Assembly (NCBI GenBank): GCA_039613835.1
Contig: CP154827.1
Coordinates: 1,888,501 to 1,952,500, forward strand
DNA: 64,000 bases
From: Acetobacteraceae bacterium
GTDB lineage: Bacteria; Pseudomonadota; Alphaproteobacteria; Acetobacterales; Acetobacteraceae
Direction: 5' to 3'
The notes under the pieces are model-generated. The model saw nothing but the letters and a program-made list of their open reading frames with translations, did no database searches and was not told the origin of the DNA. This document shows positions 1-9,807 of this stretch, one piece after another. Each line of letters opens with the position of its first letter. Within the stretch, counting starts at the first letter, position 1. Both the position numbers and the translations under genes were made by a program.

Positions 1-1512
1 TCCAGCAAGCCGCCCTCTCGGGAGCAATCTTTCTCCGTCGTTTTTGCCGTCGAATTATGGGAGCGGTTTGGTTATTACGGGATGCAGGCGATCCTCGCCG
101 TCTATCTCGTCCAAAATCTCGGCATGACGGACCGCATGGCGTTCGCGATTATGGGCGCTTTTTTTGCGCTCACTTACATCACGCCCGTTTTTGGCGGCTT
201 TCTGGGTGACCGCATCATGGGTCCGCGTCGCGCGATGGTGTGGGGGGGCGCGATCCTTGCCGCAGGTTATTTCGTTCTGGCGATGGCCGATGCGCACCGA
301 GCGTTGCTCTCCATGGCCATGGCGTCCATTTCTGCGGGTAACGGGCTCTTCAAACCGAATGCGGCCAATCTTGTGCGGCGCATTTATCAGGGTGATGACA
401 AAAAGCTTGATGGTGTCTTCACGCTTTATTACATGGCCGTCAATGTTGGTTCGACCCTGTCCATGCTCTTCACACCCTGGCTGCGGGACCGTTGGGGGCA
501 GGAGAGCGCTTTCCTCACCTGCTCAGCCGGGCTGGTGATCGGGATCCTGTGGTACCTCTCGCGGCGTCGCTGGCTGGTGAATGCGGGCGCCGCGCGCGAC
601 CAGCATCGGCTGCCTCTCATGATGCTGATGGGTCTTCTGGTGGGGTTTATCGCGCTGATCGCGGCGCTGAGCATTGTCATTTTCAGCCCCGACCTCGCGC
701 GGGTCTGTGTATGGGGGGCGTGTCTCGCTGTCGCCATTTATTGGGGCATTTTGTTTTACCGCACGGAGGCGGCGCAGCGCCCGGGCCTCAAGCTGACTTA
801 TCTCCTCGCGCTGCAAAGCATGGTTTTTCTGATTTTTTACCAACAGCAGGTCACCTCCCTGACGCTCTTCGCGCTCAGAGCGGTGGATGGGCGTTTTCAG
901 ATTAACGGTGTGACATTGTTCCGCTTTTCGGCCGGGCAGTTCCAGGCCCTGAACCCGATCTGGATCATGCTTGTCAGCCCCTTACTGGCGCGATTCTACC
1001 ACGCGGTGGCCCGTCGCAACCGCCCGATTTCACTCGCGACCAAGATGCTCGTCGGTTTCATCCTTGTGACAATCGGGTTTTTCGTATGGTGGCAGGCCGC
1101 GTCACTCTCGACAGGGCGGATCTCCGCTTGGATCATGGTATTGGGTTACGGGCTTATCTCGGTCGCGGAGCTTCTGACAATGGCGCTCGGCCTGGCGGTC
1201 ATCGCGCGTTATACCGCCGTGCGCTCAAGCGGTTTCATGATGGGATGTCTCTATCTGCTTTGGGGTGTCGCCATGTATCTCGGCAGTCTCGTCGCCACGC
1301 ACGCGGCGATGCCTGACCCGAACCTGCCGGATGTCGTGGCATCCCACATTTACGGCCAGCTTTTCCGTGATCTGTTTATTGCCGGATTTGTGGCGACGCT
1401 TTGCATCGCCGCTTTCCTGCCGCTGGCCAGAAGGTGGGACAAAGCCCATCTCGCCAGCACCGGCGCGCCGCTGGATGATGTCGTGCAGGAGGTCGCCGGC
1501 ATTCCACTCTGA
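1..1512 (+). CDS. POT-family proton-dependent peptide transporter, 5' end cut by window
   Basis: The frame is open from base 1, so the true start lies upstream of the window. The first visible residues include the POT/PTR signature ELWERFGYYGMQAILAVYLVQ-like block (residues about 19-38), just where the first membrane helix of these transporters begins. About 12 hydrophobic segments follow across the remaining ~500 residues, matching the family's usual length. Members import di- and tripeptides with protons across the inner membrane. The downstream neighbour is a broken mgtC, so no operon partner is evident. The family call is firm; the exact substrate is not visible. Confidence 0.9.
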   Translation, partial: SSKPPSREQSFSVVFAVELWERFGYYGMQAILAVYLVQNLGMTDRMAFAIMGAFFALTYITPVFGGFLGDRIMGPRRAMVWGGAILAAGYFVLAMADAHRALLSMAMASISAGNGLFKPNAANLVRRIYQGDDKKLDGVFTLYYMAVNVGSTLSMLFTPWLRDRWGQESAFLTCSAGLVIGILWYLSRRRWLVNAGAARDQHRLPLMMLMGLLVGFIALIAALSIVIFSPDLARVCVWGACLAVAIYWGILFYRTEAAQRPGLKLTYLLALQSMVFLIFYQQQVTSLTLFALRAVDGRFQINGVTLFRFSAGQFQALNPIWIMLVSPLLARFYHAVARRNRPISLATKMLVGFILVTIGFFVWWQAASLSTGRISAWIMVLGYGLISVAELLTMALGLAVIARYTAVRSSGFMMGCLYLLWGVAMYLGSLVATHAAMPDPNLPDVVASHIYGQLFRDLFIAGFVATLCIAAFLPLARRWDKAHLASTGAPLDDVVQEVAGIPL

Positions 1513-1691
1513 GCCGCCTATCGGCAAACTTGTGTTTCAAACTGACGTATAGACCGCAGGATGCTGCCGCCCCGAAACCGTTTCCCTGACCGGTTTTTAT
1601 TGAAGGTCGAGAGACTTGACCTGACACGCATCAATGGTCAGAAGGCAACCGGACGGGGCGACCCAAATGATGGATGCAGGACGGGCGACAG

Positions 1692-2404
1692 ATGCGGTTT
1701 ATTGAAACATTCGACCCGACATCTTTCGGGGACACAACTGTAAGCTTCCTCAGTGCATTTCTGTTCGGGACGCTGATCGGTGCGGAACGGCAATACCGGC
1801 AACGCAGTGCCGGAGTGCGGACCAACGCGTTCGTGGCCCTCGGGGGGCGGCCTTCGTTGACCTGGCCCAGCGTATCGGTGGGGAGGTCGAATCCCTCCGT
1901 GTCATTGCCTATGTCGTTTCAGGTATTGGCTTCCTCGGTGCGGGGTCCATCATCAAGGAAGGCGCCAATGTGCGCGGCCTTAACACGGCGGCGACTTTAT
2001 GGTGCTCCGCCGCGGTAGGGGCCTGTGTGGGCAGCGATATGCTGGCGGAAGGGTTTCTGCTGACGTTTTTCGTGATCGCAGGTAACACGATTTTGCGTTC
2101 TGTCGTCCGGTTCGTCGACCGCCTGCCGATCCGCTCTCGCACGATTGAAGCCGTTTACGGTATCACGGCGCGCACATTGGATGAGCAAGTATCGTCCGTC
2201 GTGCAGAAGCTCCAATCCCGCCTGGAGGCAGATGATTACGTGGTCGGCAAATTGACCGTGTGTGAAGATGGCGCGGACCACTCCGAAATCGACTTCAACC
2301 TGCTGACCTCGTCAAATGATATCGATGTGCTGAAGAAAATTGTTTCCGAAATGGCGGATGACCCGGAAATTTCGGAAATCAGCTGGACGGTCAATGCTGA
2401 GTAA
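1692..2404 (+). pseudogene. mgtC: MgtC/SapB-family membrane protein, frameshifted
   Basis: The N-terminal part (SFLSAFLFGTLIGAERQYRQ) is a typical MgtC opening with a membrane segment and the conserved GAERQ motif. The reading then leaves the frame at a run of six G at 1842-1847. One more G restores a continuous product with FLGAGSIIKEG and NTAATLWCSAAVGA, which are hallmark MgtC motifs, followed by a cytoplasmic ACT-like tail to the TAA at 2402-2404. MgtC proteins affect magnesium homeostasis and, in pathogens, inhibit the F-type ATPase. As read here the protein stops early or is out of frame. ATG starts at 1667, 1674 and 1692 are possible; 1692 fits family length. A sequencing indel cannot be ruled out. 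Confidence 0.8.
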
Positions 2405-2526
2405 GCAAGTCGGCGGACATGTTGTCCGGGCCGCAAGGTGCGGCAGCTCCCTTTCGTAGGCCCAAAAAACCGCAAAGAGGGACTGGACTTGATCCCCGCT
2501 CTCATTTAAATCGGAGCCAGCTGTGT

Positions 2527-2603
2527 GGCGGATGTAGCTCAGTTGGTAGAGCGCCGGTTTGTGGTACCGGTGGTCGCGGGTTCGAGCCCCGTCATTCGCC
2601 CCA
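2527..2603 (+). tRNA. tRNA-His (GTG)
   Basis: Complete cloverleaf. The acceptor stem is GCGGATG (2528-2534) paired with CATTCGC (2593-2599). An extra 5' G at 2527 faces C at 2600, the hallmark of tRNA-His. The anticodon stem CCGGT/ACCGG encloses loop TTGTGGT with anticodon GTG. The T-arm is GCGGG-TTCGAGC-CCCGT. CCA is encoded at 2601-2603. It stands alone between the mgtC remnant and a convergent lipoprotein remnant. Confidence 0.97.
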
Positions 2604-2679
2604 GCCTTTTCTCAAGAATAGAAACAAGCGTTACAGAGTCGTCGCGACGCGCCGCCGCCCTTTCTGGCATTTTGTCGAT

Positions 2680-3145
2680 TCAGACGCGTCCATAGCCAAA
2701 ACTGATTTTCGGCACGGGTGCGAGGCGGTAACAGCCCCAACCGGCCTGGCTAATATCCGGGCTGCCATCATCAAGCGCTGGCACAAGGTCGTTACTTGGT
2801 AGCAGGACATAGGTCGGGAAGCTCATCCCCGGCGCATCAATTGTGAGATTGCGCCAGATTCGCCCTTTCACAAAAATATCTTTGAGGGTCCATGTGCCGT
2901 CAAGATAGGCAGAGCTGTCGACAGCATTGGCTTCTGTCCATCGTGTCCTGGCTGGAGAGGCGCAATTTGCCGCTCTTTCCCCCGGGTCTTCCGTAAAGCA
3001 CCAGTTCAATCGCGACCTGACCCTGCGGGGTTGAAAGCGGCTGATAACCCTGCCAGTCGCCAATAATCGGCTCGCGCATAACGGCGCAGCCAATGAGAGA
3101 TGTCAGAGAGAGAATAGCTGCCCAGCGTAAACATGTCGTTTTCAT
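2680..3145 (-). pseudogene. Small lipoprotein of unknown function, frameshifted
   Basis: ATG at 3145 is preceded by GGAGG at a good distance. The product starts MKTTCLRWAAILSLTSLIGC, a lipoprotein signal with lipobox LIGC at about residue 20. The first ~65 residues (IIGDWQGYQPLSTPQGQVAIEL) read in one frame. The C-terminal part (DGTWTLKDIFVKGRIWRN ... CYRLAPVPKISFGYG, ending at the TGA at 2680) reads in another. The switch lies around 2935-2975. The intact form would be about 150 residues, perhaps a small beta-barrel envelope lipoprotein; I do not recognise the family. Either decay or an indel error explains the break. Confidence 0.6.
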
Positions 3146-3190
3146 CCGCACGCCTCCGTAAAAGAGAAGCGCCCTAGAAACCCGAACATC

Positions 3191-4072
3191 TCAACGCCGT
3201 CGATTCTTGCCGGAAAACAGGAAGCGCAAACCCTCTTCCAATTCAATAGGCGTGACACGCAATATTTTTGACATGTCTGAAATGGAAAAGCATTTATTTT
3301 CGGTCAATCGGTCAATTTCCGCCTTCGTCACGTGAGGCACGCCGGGGATGAGGCCGAGGATCGGGATCAGCGCCTTAAGAAGAAAAACCGGCACCGATAT
3401 GATCGGTCGCCGCCGCAAACCCGCCGCTTTGACGACCATGCGAAGATAATCGCGGTAAGCCACATCGCGCGGCCCGGCGATAACGATAAAGGGGGGCAGA
3501 TCATCGTGACCGGACCCGGCCATTAGCTCAATCGTTGCAATCAGGGCCAGGGTGACGTCATCCTGAAAAATCGGTTGGATACGCATCCGCCCGAATTTGG
3601 GAAGCGGAATGACAGGCAGTCTTTGCAGGATCCCGACCAGTCGACGCGTCGTCACGTCCGCCCGGGCGCCGTAGATCATACTGGGGAGAAGCATGATATT
3701 CGGCACGCGGCTTTCCGATAAAAGGTGGATCGCCTTGCGGATATCATGTGCGAATTTATCCGGGAAGCGTGTGAATAACCTCGTGCTGCCCATTGCGACG
3801 AGGCGCGAGTCCTCCGGCATGGCGGCCAATACTGCGGAAGTATAACAGGCATTGGCAGTGTTGACGATGATTTCCGCATCATGCAACGCAGCCTCCAACG
3901 ACGTCCCATCGCCGTTAAGATCGGCGAACCGGGCGGGTTGCACCCCGGCTGGCAAATTGCCCTCACGTCGTATAACCGGGATAACAACGTAGCCGCGTGC
4001 AATGAGGGCCTCGGACAGGGCATAACCCGATCTTCCGAGCGCCCCGATGACGTGGATACGAAGCGCGCTCAC
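3191..4072 (-). CDS. NAD(P)-binding Rossmann-fold protein (atypical SDR/NmrA-like)
   Basis: The product opens with RIHVIGALGRSGYALSEALI, a glycine-rich dinucleotide-binding loop (GxxGRxG), followed by VIPVIRR. It has the alternating pattern of an extended short-chain dehydrogenase-like protein of about 293 residues, with an MIYGAR motif where YxxxK enzymes have their active site. The lysine is not evident, so catalysis is uncertain. I chose GTG at 4072 because it overlaps the stop of the upstream gene (GTGA), implying translational coupling; an ATG at 4093 would give a longer overlap. Such proteins often act as sugar-nucleotide or quinone-site chaperone-like NAD(P) binders. The role is unknown here. 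Confidence 0.75.
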   Translation of the reverse strand: MSALRIHVIGALGRSGYALSEALIARGYVVIPVIRREGNLPAGVQPARFADLNGDGTSLEAALHDAEIIVNTANACYTSAVLAAMPEDSRLVAMGSTRLFTRFPDKFAHDIRKAIHLLSESRVPNIMLLPSMIYGARADVTTRRLVGILQRLPVIPLPKFGRMRIQPIFQDDVTLALIATIELMAGSGHDDLPPFIVIAGPRDVAYRDYLRMVVKAAGLRRRPIISVPVFLLKALIPILGLIPGVPHVTKAEIDRLTENKCFSISDMSKILRVTPIELEEGLRFLFSGKNRRR

Positions 4073-5508
4073 GGTGTCGTCGTCACCGTCCAATCGGACG
4101 GACGCAGAAATTTATCGAATTTGACGCTTCGGTCGGGTGTCAGATCAAGTTCAACGGGGTTCGCCGGCGAGAAAATTAACTGGAGGGTGCGATCGTCATG
4201 ATGACTCAGGAAATCCGACAATTTAGCCCAGCCAGGAGTTTCCCGGACGGGTCGGGACGTATATTGAGAGTATAATCCGCGAAGGAAAGCGGGTGAGATG
4301 GTCGATTTCTCCGCCGTCGTGCCCAGACCATATTTTATCAGGCCGAGATCCCGATAGGCTATGTAAGCGTCCATAAGCCAATAGCTCGGAATTTTCGAGG
4401 TGGTGGGCGAATGCATTGATATCGTCCCGCCCAGATTAAGCGTTGCGAAATAAGGGACGGTCAAATTAAAATGCGTATCCAGAACCTGCGTGCGCCTGTT
4501 GCACGTCATCTGATAGGACATAGAGAGGGAGGTAAGGTAGATGGGTAGGAAAAACCTGTTAAGCCCTACATCTATCTTGATCTGAACAGGCGACGCGACG
4601 GTTCTGAAAATATTACCGTCGAGGGTTGTCTCGAAATGAAACGGGTTGATATGCCCGCGAAAATTGCCTTGGGAAAAAACCAGTTTCCCGAATGACGATC
4701 TGCCTGTCAGAGTCGGGCAAAGGGCGGTGAGGTCTGACGTCGGCAAACCAAGCATTTTGCGTATTTCATCAGGCGCATCAAAGGCGACGTTCCTCAGATA
4801 GGCAATCTCGACTTCAGCGACCTCATGGCTCGGTGTTCCGTCCGGCGGGGGGAGCCCCCTGAGGGAGGTGATCCGTATATTTCGTGCCTCCGTGATCGTG
4901 CTGACGGCGTGGTTGATGCCGCGAATATCGAGCCATGCAGCCTTGAATGTCACGGAGTGGCGTGCTGACGTTGCGGCGACGACTCCGTCCGGTCCGCCGC
5001 CCTGATCCGTGACGGCCCGCCCATGCAGATGGTCCGTCGTGAGCTGGCCGAGACGTGTCGCGATGAGGGTCTTGATATCGACAGGGTGATGATCATCCGC
5101 ATCAATGGGGGGAAGCGTAACATCCCGCAGGCGCAACCCGTCAGCTTCAGCGCGGATTTGCATCCAGGAGGCGGCCGCACGCTGCTGGAGTTCAAAATGT
5201 GGCCGGATCGCCGTCATGAGCTTAAAATGAAGCCCCGTCCGGGGCGCGCCGGACGGGGCATTGATAAGGAGATGATCCGTGGTGAAAGTAACATGCGCGT
5301 CAGAAATCTTAACCTGAGTGAAAGCAGCGCCGCGGAATAATATGCGTGGATAGGCTTTTTTATAGGTAAAGGTCACGCCAGGCGGCAGATGCGCGTAGAA
5401 ATTGGAAATTCCGCGTTTCAACTCAGCATTGGCCTCATGTCGCGCGCCGGCATAACCAAGTATGACAAGTGTCCCACACAGACTTGTCAGCAAGACGGGT
5501 CGCTTCAC
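4069..5508 (-). CDS. DUF2125 domain-containing envelope protein
   Basis: 479 residues starting with a short basic end and one hydrophobic segment (residues about 4-22), a signal anchor or signal peptide. The mature part is beta-rich (GVTFTYKKAYPRILFRGAAF near residue 45-65), with the repeated short strands of alphaproteobacterial DUF2125 proteins. These are periplasmic proteins of unknown role, possibly related to AsmA-like lipid-transport folds. The start codon is GTG. Its stop overlaps the GTG of the NAD-binding protein by four bases, so the two are probably co-translated. The reading frame is intact, in contrast to neighbouring mgtC and lipoprotein remnants. Confidence 0.75.
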   Translation of the reverse strand: MKRPVLLTSLCGTLVILGYAGARHEANAELKRGISNFYAHLPPGVTFTYKKAYPRILFRGAAFTQVKISDAHVTFTTDHLLINAPSGAPRTGLHFKLMTAIRPHFELQQRAAASWMQIRAEADGLRLRDVTLPPIDADDHHPVDIKTLIATRLGQLTTDHLHGRAVTDQGGGPDGVVAATSARHSVTFKAAWLDIRGINHAVSTITEARNIRITSLRGLPPPDGTPSHEVAEVEIAYLRNVAFDAPDEIRKMLGLPTSDLTALCPTLTGRSSFGKLVFSQGNFRGHINPFHFETTLDGNIFRTVASPVQIKIDVGLNRFFLPIYLTSLSMSYQMTCNRRTQVLDTHFNLTVPYFATLNLGGTISMHSPTTSKIPSYWLMDAYIAYRDLGLIKYGLGTTAEKSTISPAFLRGLYSQYTSRPVRETPGWAKLSDFLSHHDDRTLQLIFSPANPVELDLTPDRSVKFDKFLRPSDWTVTTTP

Positions 5509-5668
5509 CGGAAGATGTCCTTAAGGCCTATCAAAACTGTGATCATGCTAGCGGTGAAGAGGCGTATCGACAACCTGTCTCCCGCTTTTTAATGAGGTAA
5601 TATGTTACCACACGCGATTTCAGCTTGATTTACCGCCGGTTTTGGTGCTTGCCGCATAATAAAATCGC

Positions 5669-5697
5669 TTGACATGCGCCCGTGATACGTCGATAAA
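5669..5697 (+). promoter_or_regulatory. Probable sigma-70 promoter of rplM-rpsI
   Basis: A perfect -35 box TTGACA at 5669-5674 is followed after 17 bases by GATAAA at 5692-5697, a 4/6 match to TATAAT. It lies about 40 bases upstream of the rplM start, in a gap with no other gene, and has the right orientation. This is the only strong promoter-like element noted in front of this ribosomal operon. Confidence 0.6.
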
Positions 5698-5738
5698 CGC
5701 GCACCGATACCAACACATGCTGCTGGATTAACTGATAC

Positions 5739-6215
5739 ATGAAGACGACCCCTTCGCTAAAGCCTGCCGAGGTGAAGAAAGGCTGGGTCCTGATTGATGC
5801 TGAAGGGCTCGTTCTTGGCCGCCTCGCCACCATTATCGCAAACCGCCTACGCGGCAAGCACAAACCTCAATTCACCCCTCACGTGGATTGCGGCGACCAT
5901 GTCGTCGTCATCAACGCCGAGAAAATCGTCCTGACGGGCAATAAGGTCGGGCAGAAGCTCTTTCATTACCACACAGGGCACCCTGGCGGCATTAAGGAGC
6001 GCACGATCACGCAGCGCCTTAATGCCGCCAACCCGGGCAGTGTTGTCGAGAAAGCCGTTGAGCGGATGATTACGCGCGGGCCATTGCAGCGTGCGCAGAT
6101 GAAAAATCTGCACGTCTATGCCGGCGCGGCGCACCCCCATGATGGACAGCAGCCCGTTAAACTGGATGTTGCGTCCCTCAACCGCAAGAACACCATTAAC
6201 GCGATCAAGGTCTAA
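5739..6215 (+). CDS. rplM: 50S ribosomal protein L13
   Basis: 158 residues with typical uL13 motifs: [19 protein letters not shown] near the N-terminus, [32 protein letters not shown] and [19 protein letters not shown]. uL13 is an early assembly protein of the large subunit. The length is slightly above the E. coli form because of a short N-terminal extension and C-terminal tail, common in alphaproteobacteria. rpsI begins three bases after the stop, the standard rplM-rpsI pair. The frame is intact. Confidence 0.98.
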   Translation: MKTTPSLKPAEVKKGWVLIDAEGLVLGRLATIIANRLRGKHKPQFTPHVDCGDHVVVINAEKIVLTGNKVGQKLFHYHTGHPGGIKERTITQRLNAANPGSVVEKAVERMITRGPLQRAQMKNLHVYAGAAHPHDGQQPVKLDVASLNRKNTINAIKV

Positions 6216-6218
6216 GAG

Positions 6219-6704
6219 ATGTCTGAAACTCAAGAGCTTACGGGATCTCTGCAGGATCTGGCTGGTCTTGCACCTGCCGCACAGGCAGCTCCGGTTTATG
6301 AAGTCAAGCGTGATGCGCAGGGTCGTTCCTACGCGACGGGACGTCGTAAAGACGCCGTTGCGCGTGTGTGGATCAAGCCTGGCAGCGGCGAGATCATTGT
6401 TAATAGTCGCCCGGTGACAACTTATTTCGCGCGTCCTGTCCTGCGTATGCTGATTACCCAGCCCTTCCTGCTGACGGATCGTTATAATCAGTTTGATGTC
6501 TATTGCACCGTAACAGGTGGCGGGCTTTCAGGCCAGGCAGGTGCCGTGCGTCACGGTATTTCCCGTGCCCTGACTTATTACGACCCGGCTTTGCGCAGCA
6601 TCCTGAAGGTCGCGGGCTTCCTGACTCGTGACAGCCGTGTGGTTGAGCGTAAAAAATATGGCCGTGCCAAGGCCCGTCGTTCCTTCCAGTTCTCGAAGCG
6701 CTGA
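6219..6704 (+). CDS. rpsI: 30S ribosomal protein S9
   Basis: 161 residues: an N-terminal extension of about 35 residues, then the uS9 core ([61 protein letters not shown]), ending in the universal SKR that reaches the P-site tRNA. Translated directly after rplM with a three-base gap. A rho-independent terminator follows. Confidence 0.98.
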   Translation: MSETQELTGSLQDLAGLAPAAQAAPVYEVKRDAQGRSYATGRRKDAVARVWIKPGSGEIIVNSRPVTTYFARPVLRMLITQPFLLTDRYNQFDVYCTVTGGGLSGQAGAVRHGISRALTYYDPALRSILKVAGFLTRDSRVVERKKYGRAKARRSFQFSKR

Positions 6705-6738
6705 TCGCGCCTCATTTCTGTCTGGTTCTATGTTACGG

Positions 6739-6767
6739 AAAACCTGTCCTTTATGGACAGGTTTTTT
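6739..6767 (+). terminator. Rho-independent terminator after rpsI
   Basis: The inverted repeat AAAACCTGTCC / GGACAGGTTTT encloses a short loop (about 6750-6754) and runs into a T6 tract with further T-rich bases. It lies 35 bases after the rpsI stop, the expected end of the rplM-rpsI transcript. Confidence 0.9.
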
Positions 6768-6884
6768 GTTTTGGGTCATGATGCGTTAATCAATCTCGGG
6801 CGCAGCACATCTTTCACCCACCCTATGCGCAGCCTGAGCGGACACCGCGTCCACCACGTGCAGCGCCTATGAAGGGACAGTCAG

Positions 6885-8015
6885 ATGAATCGTTCTCCCG
6901 CGACCAAAGAAGCGCAAGATACGTCGGCAACACACCTCTTCACAGTGGAACATTCTGCCAACCCGCTTGACGATGCGACGCGGGAGGCCGCTCTCGAAAA
7001 CCCCAAATTCGGCAGTCACTTCACCGATCACATGGCGATCGTGTCGTACACGGCGGAGCGTGGCTGGCATGACGCCATGATCTGCCCGCGCCGCCCCCTG
7101 ATGTTGGACCCGGCAGCGGCCGTTCTTCATTATGGTCAGGAAATCTTTGAAGGAATGAAGGCGTATCGCACGCAGCACGGCGATATTGTCACGTTTCGCC
7201 TCAGGGAAAATGCGCGGCGCTTCCGGGATTCCGCCCGGCGTATGGCCATGCCGGAACTCCCGGAAAAGCTGTTTATGCAGAGCCTGGAGTCGCTCATGGC
7301 GTGTGACCATGCATGGGTGCCGCAGGGCAGGGGGCAAAGCCTCTATATAAGGCCGTTCATGATCGCGACCGAGGCGCTTCTGGGCGTGCGCCCGGCACGG
7401 GAATATCAGTTCATCGTGATCGCCACCCCCGCCGGAAATTACTTCGACAAAGCCTGCGTCGATATATGGGTGACGGAACATTTTGCGCGCGCGGCAATGG
7501 GCGGAACGGGCGCTGCCAAATGCGGCGGGAATTACGCCGCAGGGCTGATGGCGCAGCGTGAAGCGACAGAACAGGGCTGCGATCAGGTCCTGTTTCTCGA
7601 TGCGGCCACACGTCGACATGTAGAGGAGTTAGGGGGGATGAATGTCGTATTCGTGCGCGATGACAATACCCTTGTCACGCCACGTCTGACGGGCACAATC
7701 CTGCCAGGTATCACCCGCGATGCCATCACCACCATCGCCTCCTACCTCAATCTCGCAGTGGAAGAGACGCAGATCGCGATTGACGATATCTTTGAAGGCG
7801 CGCAATCCGGGCGTTACCGAGAGGCTTTTGCCTGCGGCACGGCGGCGGTGGTTAGCCCGATCGGGCGGTTGAAACGTCGGGACCATATGGTCAGCTTTGG
7901 AGACGGGGAAAATCCCGGGCCGGTCACATCGTCCATTCTTGAAAATTTGACGGATATCCAATATGGGCGCAAGCCAGACCCCTATGGTTGGGTTGAGACC
8001 CTATACTGCGCTTAG
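6885..8015 (+). CDS. ilvE: Branched-chain amino-acid aminotransferase
   Basis: 376 residues, class IV PLP-dependent aminotransferase of the longer BCAT type. Evidence includes HYGQEIFEGMKAYR, SLYIRPFMIATEALLGV, the PLP-lysine region AAKCGGNYAAGLMAQ (Lys at about residue 212) and LDAATRRHVEELGGMNVVFV. It catalyses the last step of Leu, Ile and Val synthesis in the cytoplasm, transferring the amino group from glutamate. GAAGGGA lies just before the ATG. folP starts eight bases after its stop, so it probably heads the transcript that continues into the folate genes. Confidence 0.95.
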   Translation: MNRSPATKEAQDTSATHLFTVEHSANPLDDATREAALENPKFGSHFTDHMAIVSYTAERGWHDAMICPRRPLMLDPAAAVLHYGQEIFEGMKAYRTQHGDIVTFRLRENARRFRDSARRMAMPELPEKLFMQSLESLMACDHAWVPQGRGQSLYIRPFMIATEALLGVRPAREYQFIVIATPAGNYFDKACVDIWVTEHFARAAMGGTGAAKCGGNYAAGLMAQREATEQGCDQVLFLDAATRRHVEELGGMNVVFVRDDNTLVTPRLTGTILPGITRDAITTIASYLNLAVEETQIAIDDIFEGAQSGRYREAFACGTAAVVSPIGRLKRRDHMVSFGDGENPGPVTSSILENLTDIQYGRKPDPYGWVETLYCA

Positions 8016-8023
8016 AGGAGCTT

Positions 8024-8947
8024 ATGGCGTCAGACTTGCCGATGTCGCGCCCATTTCCGCACGAGCCGCCCATGCCAAAGCACGACATGATGTTCGCGCA
8101 AGCATCGACGCGGGAGGCGCTTGGGCGCCAGATTATGCGCGCCCATCGCGGCGCGTCGGCACCGCTGATTATGGGCATCCTCAACGCGACGCCGGACTCC
8201 TTCTCGGATGGCGGTGTCTACACACAGGAAGCATCGGCCGCTCAGCACGCTTTGACAATTGCGCAGGAGGGGGCGGCCATCATCGATATCGGTGGCGAGT
8301 CGACCCGCCCTGATTCCAGTCCGGTCTCGCTGGAGACGGAGCGCGCCCGTATCTCCGCCATTCTTGAGGCGTCCGTCCGGACAGGCTGCGCCGTATCCTG
8401 CGACACCTATAAACCCGACATTGCACGTTATGCCGTGCAGGCCGGGGCGGTCATGATCAACGACGTGGGCGGGACGTCCATCGACCCGGCAATGACATTA
8501 GTTGCCGCTGAAACTAGCGCCTTCATCGTCATCATGCATGGGTTGCGTGAGACGGCGGACGGTAACGTCACGGACGCTCTCTCTATCTTTTTTGAGAAAG
8601 CCATCAACGGAGCCCGTTCGGCTGGCGTCGCCTCCGAGAGGATCATTCTTGACCCGGGTATCGGCTTTAATAAGTCGGACGCACAAAATATTGCATGTTT
8701 CGATGCCCTGCCGGCTTTGCGACAACGTTTCGATTTGCCGCTTCTCGTCGGCATTTCCCGTAAATCCATCCTGGGCCGCCTGACAGGGCGTGATGTGCAG
8801 GGCCGCCTTCCGGCCTCCCTGGCGGCGGCGACCATTGCGGCGCGTCAAGGTGCGGCGATCATCCGGGTGCATGATGTGGCGCCGCATGTTGACGCGATGC
8901 GTGTCACCCACGCTCTGAGCGTGGTCACTTCAGGGCGTCACGGATGA
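8024..8947 (+). CDS. folP: Dihydropteroate synthase
   Basis: 307 residues with both DHPS signatures: IMGILNATPDSFSDGG near residue 48 and IIDIGGESTRPDS near residue 86. DVGGTS, LDPGIGFNK and GISRKSILG follow. It joins p-aminobenzoate to 6-hydroxymethyl-dihydropterin diphosphate. GAGGAG precedes the ATG; the first ~40 residues are an extension beyond the usual TIM-barrel start, so an internal start is possible. It overlaps the next gene by ATGA, giving a tight folP-folBK-folE operon. Confidence 0.95.
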   Translation: MASDLPMSRPFPHEPPMPKHDMMFAQASTREALGRQIMRAHRGASAPLIMGILNATPDSFSDGGVYTQEASAAQHALTIAQEGAAIIDIGGESTRPDSSPVSLETERARISAILEASVRTGCAVSCDTYKPDIARYAVQAGAVMINDVGGTSIDPAMTLVAAETSAFIVIMHGLRETADGNVTDALSIFFEKAINGARSAGVASERIILDPGIGFNKSDAQNIACFDALPALRQRFDLPLLVGISRKSILGRLTGRDVQGRLPASLAAATIAARQGAAIIRVHDVAPHVDAMRVTHALSVVTSGRHG

Positions 8948-9807
8948 CGGTCGCCACGATCAGTCTTGAAGGCCTCACTTTTGAAGCGCGCCACGGCGTG
9001 TTTGAGGAGGAGCAGCGCAACGGACAGACATTCCTCGTCGATGTGACGCTGAGCGTTGTGGTCGATGATGCGATACGCGACGACGATTATGAAAAAACCG
9101 TCTGTTATGCTGAAGTGACGGATTGCATTGCGGACATCATGACGACGCGACCCTATCGACTGATTGAGACAGTGGCGGATCGCACGGCGCGCGCCTTATT
9201 ATCGCGTTTTGAAAAAATCAATGCAGTGACATTGCGCGTGTCGAAACCCGACGCCCCCATCAAAGCCACCTTTGAAAATGTCTCCGTCATGGTGACGCAT
9301 CATCGAATGCGACCGGTCGGGTTTTCTTTCGGGAGTAACCAGGGCGCACGGGCTGAAATTCTGCATGACGCGATCACGCGCCTTGGGCTGGAGGACGGGG
9401 TGCAGGTCACCGCGATTTCTCCCTTATATGAGACGCAACCCTGGGGGAAAACGGATCAGCCCGCCTTCCTCAATCTCTGCGTGGTTGGGCGCACGCGACT
9501 TATGCCGCATGCATTGCTACGCCTCTGTAAAGAAACAGAGCGCCAATTGGGCCGTATGCCGGGAGGGCGCTGGGGGCCAAGGCCGATCGATATTGATCTT
9601 CTCTTTGTCGGGGATTTTCATGTGCAGGATCATTTATTGACTCTGCCACACGCGCATTTGTCGAAGCGAGCCTTTGTCCTCGTCCCGTTGGCGGATATTG
9701 CCGCTGATGTGAAGATTTCTGGCAAAATCGTGCACCAATTGCTAAATGAACTGCATCGAGAAGCTGGCGATGTCCGCCCCTATCGTCAATTTGAGGATGA
9801 CGCATGA
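8944..9807 (+). CDS. folBK: Fused dihydroneopterin aldolase / HPPK
   Basis: 287 residues. Residues ~1-118 are Fol[58 protein letters not shown]. Residues ~125-287 are Fol[71 protein letters not shown]. The fusion makes two consecutive steps, aldol cleavage of dihydroneopterin and pyrophosphorylation of its product, in one chain, directly before folP's reaction. It overlaps folP and folE by four bases at each end (ATGA), indicating translational coupling. Confidence 0.95.
   Translation: MTVATISLEGLTFEARHGVFEEEQRNGQTFLVDVTLSVVVDDAIRDDDYEKTVCYAEVTDCIADIMTTRPYRLIETVADRTARALLSRFEKINAVTLRVSKPDAPIKATFENVSVMVTHHRMRPVGFSFGSNQGARAEILHDAITRLGLEDGVQVTAISPLYETQPWGKTDQPAFLNLCVVGRTRLMPHALLRLCKETERQLGRMPGGRWGPRPIDIDLLFVGDFHVQDHLLTLPHAHLSKRAFVLVPLADIAADVKISGKIVHQLLNELHREAGDVRPYRQFEDDA

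Noticed and set aside
6867..7619. Antisense open frame (250 codons) opposite ilvE
   Set aside because: No motif, no ribosome site; shadow of ilvE.
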